Below, in pieces: positions 60,641 through 64,000 of a stretch of 64,000 nt of DNA. The position numbers and the translations under genes were made by a program. The stretch covers positions 1 to 64,000 of the forward strand of contig CAUGNO010000001.1 in NCBI GenBank assembly GCA_959600905.1. The letters are read 5' to 3'. The notes beneath the pieces were generated by a model. That model made no database searches. It was not told the origin of the DNA and saw only the letters and a list, made by a program, of their open reading frames with translations. The first letter of the stretch is position 1; each line of letters opens with the position of its first letter. This DNA is from UMGS1975 sp959600905. Its GTDB lineage: Bacteria; Bacillota; Clostridia; Christensenellales; QAND01.

Positions 60641-62620
60641 GTGAATACAAGTTATCAATCAAAGGACATAAAGGTACTGGAAGGATTGGAAGCGGTTCGG
60701 ATGCGCCCAGGTATGTATATTGGCTCTACAGAGGTACGCGGGCTGCACCATATGCTCTGGGAAATTGTGGACAATGCCATTGACGAAGCTGCCAACGGCT
60801 ATGCGGATCAGGTAAAGATTACTCTTCACAAGGATGGCGGTGCTACAGTTGAGGACAATGGCCGCGGCATTCCGGTAGATATCCACCCGCAGATGGGTGT
60901 TTCTGGGGTGGAAGTCGTGTATACCCAGCTTCATGCTGGAGGAAAATTTTCCTCCAGCCAATACCAATATTCTGGTGGGCTGCACGGCGTAGGCGCAAGC
61001 GTAGTCAATGCGCTGTCTAAGCGGGTAATCGTAGAAGTTGCACAAAACGGCTCTCTATACAAAATTGCGTTTTCTCCGCAAAAGGATGAAAAAACAGGGA
61101 AGATGATCCCCGGCAAAGCAGAGGGCCCGCTGGAAAATGTGGGACGTACCCGGAGAAAAGGAACAAAGGTTACTTTCTGGCCGGATGACGAAGTATTTGA
61201 GACAACGGATTTCCACTATGACATGATTGCGCGCAGGCTTAGAGATCTTTCTTTTCTTAACAGAGGGGTGCACATCGTCTTCACAGATGAGCGCATCAAG
61301 GGCGATAAGAAGGATCAAACCGTCGAGTATTATTCAGAGGGCGGCCTGATGGATTTTGTCAAGTTCCTCAATCAGGATCGGGATACCTTATATGATACGC
61401 CGATTCTTTTGGAGGGAAAGAATGGAGAAATGCTGGTATCTGTTGCCATCCAAAGCAACGATGGATACAACGAATCCATTTATTCCTACGTCAACAATAT
61501 CGCAACCATTGACGGCGGTATGCATGAAACCGGCTTTAAGGCAGCGTATACCAAGTGTATGAACGAGTTTGCAAAGAAAAACGGCATTCTGAAAGAAAAG
61601 GATACGCCGTTGATCGGAGAGGATTACCGGGAAGGCTTGACAGCTGTGGTTTCCCTAAAGCTGAAAAACCCACAGTTTGAAGGACAGACAAAGACACGGC
61701 TGGGGAACTCCGAAGCGCGTACGGGTGTGGAAAGCGTAGTGACGGAACAGCTGAGTATGTTCTTGGACGATTTGAGAAATCAAAAGATCGCGTTGGCAAT
61801 TATGGAAAAGGCCGTACAAGCAGCCAAGGTAAGAGAAGCGGAGCGCTCTGCCAAGAAAAAAGCCAGGGCCTTAAACAAGCTGGACGCAGCGCCGCTGGTA
61901 GGGAAGCTGTCCTCTTGTACGGGGCGCAATGCCGAACAAAACGAGCTGTTTATCGTAGAGGGCGATTCCGCAGGCGGCAGTGCCAAGCAGGGAAGAAATC
62001 GCAGATTTCAGGCCATCTTACCGCTGAGAGGAAAGCCGTTGAACATTGAAAAAAAGAGGCTGGAGCAGGTATTGGCCAATGACGAGTTCCGATCTGTCAT
62101 TACAGCGTTGGGGACGGGCATCGGAGAGGATTTTAATATTTCGCAGCTTAAATACAATCGGATTATCATTCTTTCGGATGCGGATCAGGATGGTGCGCAT
62201 ATTCGAGCTATCCTTCTGACCTTTTTCTATCGCTATATGAAGCCCTTGATTACTGGCGGGCATATCTTCATTGGTATGCCTCCGCTTTACAGAGTCAGCA
62301 AGGGAAATAAGCATGAATATGCGTATGATGATGAGGCGCTGGGCGCGCTTATCAAAAAGATGGGAAGAGGCTATACATTACAGAGATATAAGGGACTTGG
62401 AGAGATGAACCCGGAACAGCTTTGGGAAACGACGATGAATCCAGAGAAGCGTACCTTGGTACGTGTAACGATTGAAAACGCGGCAGAGGCAGAGCATCTT
62501 GTTCGCGTATTGATGGGAGAAAAGGCGGATTTAAGAAGAGAATATATCTTTGCCAATTCAAACTTTAACAGAGAAGACCACTTTATGGAATTAGGAGGCG
62601 TTGTGGAGGATGGCAGGTAG
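60641..62620 (+). CDS. parE: Type IIA topoisomerase subunit B (ParE-like)
   Basis: 659 residues: a GHKL ATPase (DNAIDEA N-box, GGLHGVGASVVNALS lid), a transducer, and a TOPRIM domain with EGDSAGGSAKQGR (Glu440) and DADQDG (Asp513, Asp515, Asp517). The A subunit follows with an 11-base overlap, and no dnaA or recF is near, which favours topoisomerase IV over gyrase; similarity alone cannot settle it. Start: GTG at 60641, 5 bases after GGAGG, or ATG at 60638. Confidence 0.88.
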   Translation: MNTSYQSKDIKVLEGLEAVRMRPGMYIGSTEVRGLHHMLWEIVDNAIDEAANGYADQVKITLHKDGGATVEDNGRGIPVDIHPQMGVSGVEVVYTQLHAGGKFSSSQYQYSGGLHGVGASVVNALSKRVIVEVAQNGSLYKIAFSPQKDEKTGKMIPGKAEGPLENVGRTRRKGTKVTFWPDDEVFETTDFHYDMIARRLRDLSFLNRGVHIVFTDERIKGDKKDQTVEYYSEGGLMDFVKFLNQDRDTLYDTPILLEGKNGEMLVSVAIQSNDGYNESIYSYVNNIATIDGGMHETGFKAAYTKCMNEFAKKNGILKEKDTPLIGEDYREGLTAVVSLKLKNPQFEGQTKTRLGNSEARTGVESVVTEQLSMFLDDLRNQKIALAIMEKAVQAAKVREAERSAKKKARALNKLDAAPLVGKLSSCTGRNAEQNELFIVEGDSAGGSAKQGRNRRFQAILPLRGKPLNIEKKRLEQVLANDEFRSVITALGTGIGEDFNISQLKYNRIIILSDADQDGAHIRAILLTFFYRYMKPLITGGHIFIGMPPLYRVSKGNKHEYAYDDEALGALIKKMGRGYTLQRYKGLGEMNPEQLWETTMNPEKRTLVRVTIENAAEAEHLVRVLMGEKADLRREYIFANSNFNREDHFMELGGVVEDGR

Positions 62621-64000
62621 AAAACAGCAGCCGACAATGCCTATCGCGCAAAAGGTATTAGAGCAGCCACTGGATCGGGTGATGCATCAGTCCATGATTC
62701 CTTATGCGGAATATGTCATCATGGATCGTTCCCTCCCCAGGGTAGAGGACGGCTTAAAACCTGTGCAGCGCAGGATCTTATATACGATGATGGAGCTGGG
62801 GTTAACGCCGGATAAACCGCACCGAAAATCTGCACGTATTGTTGGTGATTGCCTAGGCAAATACCATCCGCACGGCGATACATCGGTATATGATGCTATG
62901 GTGCGCTTAGCACAGCCTTTTAATATGTCTGCACCGCTGGTGGATGGGCATGGGAATTTCGGCAGCGTAGACGGAGACTCTGCGGCCGCTATGCGATATA
63001 CCGAAGCCAGGATGACCCCGTTGGCGCTGGAGATGCTGCGCGATTTGGATAAGGATACCGTTCCCTTTTCGCTAAACTTTGATGATACCTTAAAAGAGCC
63101 GGACATGCTACCCAGCCGTTATCCCAATCTATTGGTCAACGGAGCGAGCGGCATTGCCATTGCATTGGCGACAAATATACCACCGCATAATCTAGCGGAG
63201 ACCATTGATGGCGTTGTGGCATATTATCAAAATCCTCAGATTTCCTTAGAGGAAATGATGGCGTATATCAAGGGCCCGGATTTTCCCACGGGCGGCTTTT
63301 GCAGCAATGGGGAAGAGTTGATGGAAGCGTACCGGACAGGACGAAGCAAGATCAAGGTGCGCGCCAAGACAGAAGTGGAAAGGGAAAAAAGCGGTAAGAG
63401 CCGGATCGTTGTAACGGAACTGCCATACCAGGTGAATAAAGCCAGCCTATTGGAAAAGATACAAAAGCTAAGAGAGGAAAAGAAAGGGTATCTGGCAGGC
63501 ATCTCCGATATTCGCGATGAATCGGATCGAGAAGGAATGCGCGCGGTCATAGAACTGCGCAAAGATGCGGATGTAGAAAAAATTCTTCAATATCTCTATA
63601 AATATACCGATTTACAGATAACATTCGGCGTCAATATGGTAGCGATAGCGGAGGGAAAGCCACAGCAACTGAGCCTATTGGATCTAATTCGCTATTATGC
63701 AGAATACCAAAAGGTCATTGTGCGGCGCCGTACCCGCTATGAATTGGAAGAAGCAGAACAGCGCGAGCATATTTTGTCGGGCTTGATGATTGCTGTTCAG
63801 AACATTGATGAAGTAATTCGCTTAATTCGCATTTCTAAAAATGCGAATGAGGCGAGAAAGCGCCTGATGGAAGCGTTTGACATTACGTCTGTTCAAGCAC
63901 AGGCGATTTTAGATCTGCGCCTCCGACGGTTAACGGCTCTGGAATTGGGCGAATTGAAGCGCGATTATGAGCAGGTCGTTAAGCTGATTGCCAAGCTGCG
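62610..64000 (+). CDS. parC: Type IIA topoisomerase subunit A (ParC-like), truncated by the window end
   Basis: The first 463 residues are visible and the reading frame is still open at base 64000. The catalytic tyrosine is Tyr130 in AAMRYTEARM. The quinolone-resistance region reads HPHGDTSVYDAMV, with Thr91 and Asp95 at the positions of E. coli GyrA Ser83 and Asp87. The C-terminal beta-pinwheel, where the GyrA box would decide between gyrase and topoisomerase IV, lies outside. Overlaps the B subunit gene by 11 bases; AGGAGG is 11 bases upstream of the ATG. Confidence 0.9.
   Translation, partial: MAGRKQQPTMPIAQKVLEQPLDRVMHQSMIPYAEYVIMDRSLPRVEDGLKPVQRRILYTMMELGLTPDKPHRKSARIVGDCLGKYHPHGDTSVYDAMVRLAQPFNMSAPLVDGHGNFGSVDGDSAAAMRYTEARMTPLALEMLRDLDKDTVPFSLNFDDTLKEPDMLPSRYPNLLVNGASGIAIALATNIPPHNLAETIDGVVAYYQNPQISLEEMMAYIKGPDFPTGGFCSNGEELMEAYRTGRSKIKVRAKTEVEREKSGKSRIVVTELPYQVNKASLLEKIQKLREEKKGYLAGISDIRDESDREGMRAVIELRKDADVEKILQYLYKYTDLQITFGVNMVAIAEGKPQQLSLLDLIRYYAEYQKVIVRRRTRYELEEAEQREHILSGLMIAVQNIDEVIRLIRISKNANEARKRLMEAFDITSVQAQAILDLRLRRLTALELGELKRDYEQVVKLIAKL

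Overview
This window looks like ordinary chromosomal DNA of an anaerobic, endospore-forming Firmicute of the Clostridia type. The evidence is the spoIIAA-spoIIAB-sigF and spoVAC-AD-AE clusters, YunB-like and BofC-like sporulation proteins, a tRNA-sensing T-box in front of hisS-aspS, HemZ, IreB, DUF1292 and TIGR04086 proteins, AGGAGG-type ribosome binding sites, frequent TTG/GTG starts and compact operons. Base composition is moderate. I would place it in Clostridia with fair confidence, but not to a genus. No rRNA, CRISPR array, insertion sequence or prophage is visible.

Layout: (1) 1-6.4 kb: the 3' part of a tRNA-Lys, phosphoglucomutase (pgcA), and a MarR regulator with two overlapping ABC half-transporters forming a heterodimeric exporter. 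(2) 6.4-13.9 kb: a minus-strand glycosyltransferase/DUF2304/glycosyltransferase module, two small redox or metal proteins, a short-chain dehydrogenase, a PfkB sugar-phosphate kinase, a secreted NlpC/P60 hydrolase, and galE. (3) 13.9-26.3 kb: an Eis-like acetyltransferase, then a sporulation and cell-wall block. Two class A penicillin-binding proteins on the minus strand bracket the plus-strand sigF and spoVA operons, followed by yunB, yebC and a bofC-like gene. (4) 26.4-34.6 kb: a lone serine recombinase, proA, ruvCAB, queA, a minus-strand ferritin, tgt and yajC. (5) 34.6-45.2 kb: an iron alcohol dehydrogenase, a TIGR04086 membrane protein, secDF, recJ, rel, dtd and hemZ. (6) 45.2-53.4 kb: T-box, hisS-aspS, tcdA, an RseC-like gene, glyA, then iscR-iscS-iscU and a 51-residue membrane peptide. 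(7) 53.5-64 kb: ireB, a [4Fe-4S] aldo/keto reductase, ruvX, DUF1292, a helical-repeat protein of unknown function, a structured leader with rpsB-tsf, pyrH, a SPOR protein, a LiaF-like protein, and a type IIA topoisomerase pair whose A subunit runs off the end.

How the genes work together: most of the window is housekeeping (translation, Holliday junction repair, protein export, stringent response, Fe-S assembly). The most specialised part is 15-26 kb, where the forespore regulators, the dipicolinic-acid channel genes and two peptidoglycan synthases sit side by side. Several regulatory signals can be read directly: sigma-A promoters, many with an extended -10; pairs of converging genes sharing one hairpin terminator; a T-box whose specifier region overlaps Asp and His codons; and an rpsB leader that can fold in two mutually exclusive ways, one covering the ribosome binding site.

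I found no convincing new defence or mobile system. The best leads are the rpsB leader, the hisS-aspS T-box, two tiny ORFs ahead of spoVAC, the dyad over the alcohol dehydrogenase promoter, the aldo/keto reductase inside the ireB-ruvX operon, and the unknown 379-residue protein before rpsB.
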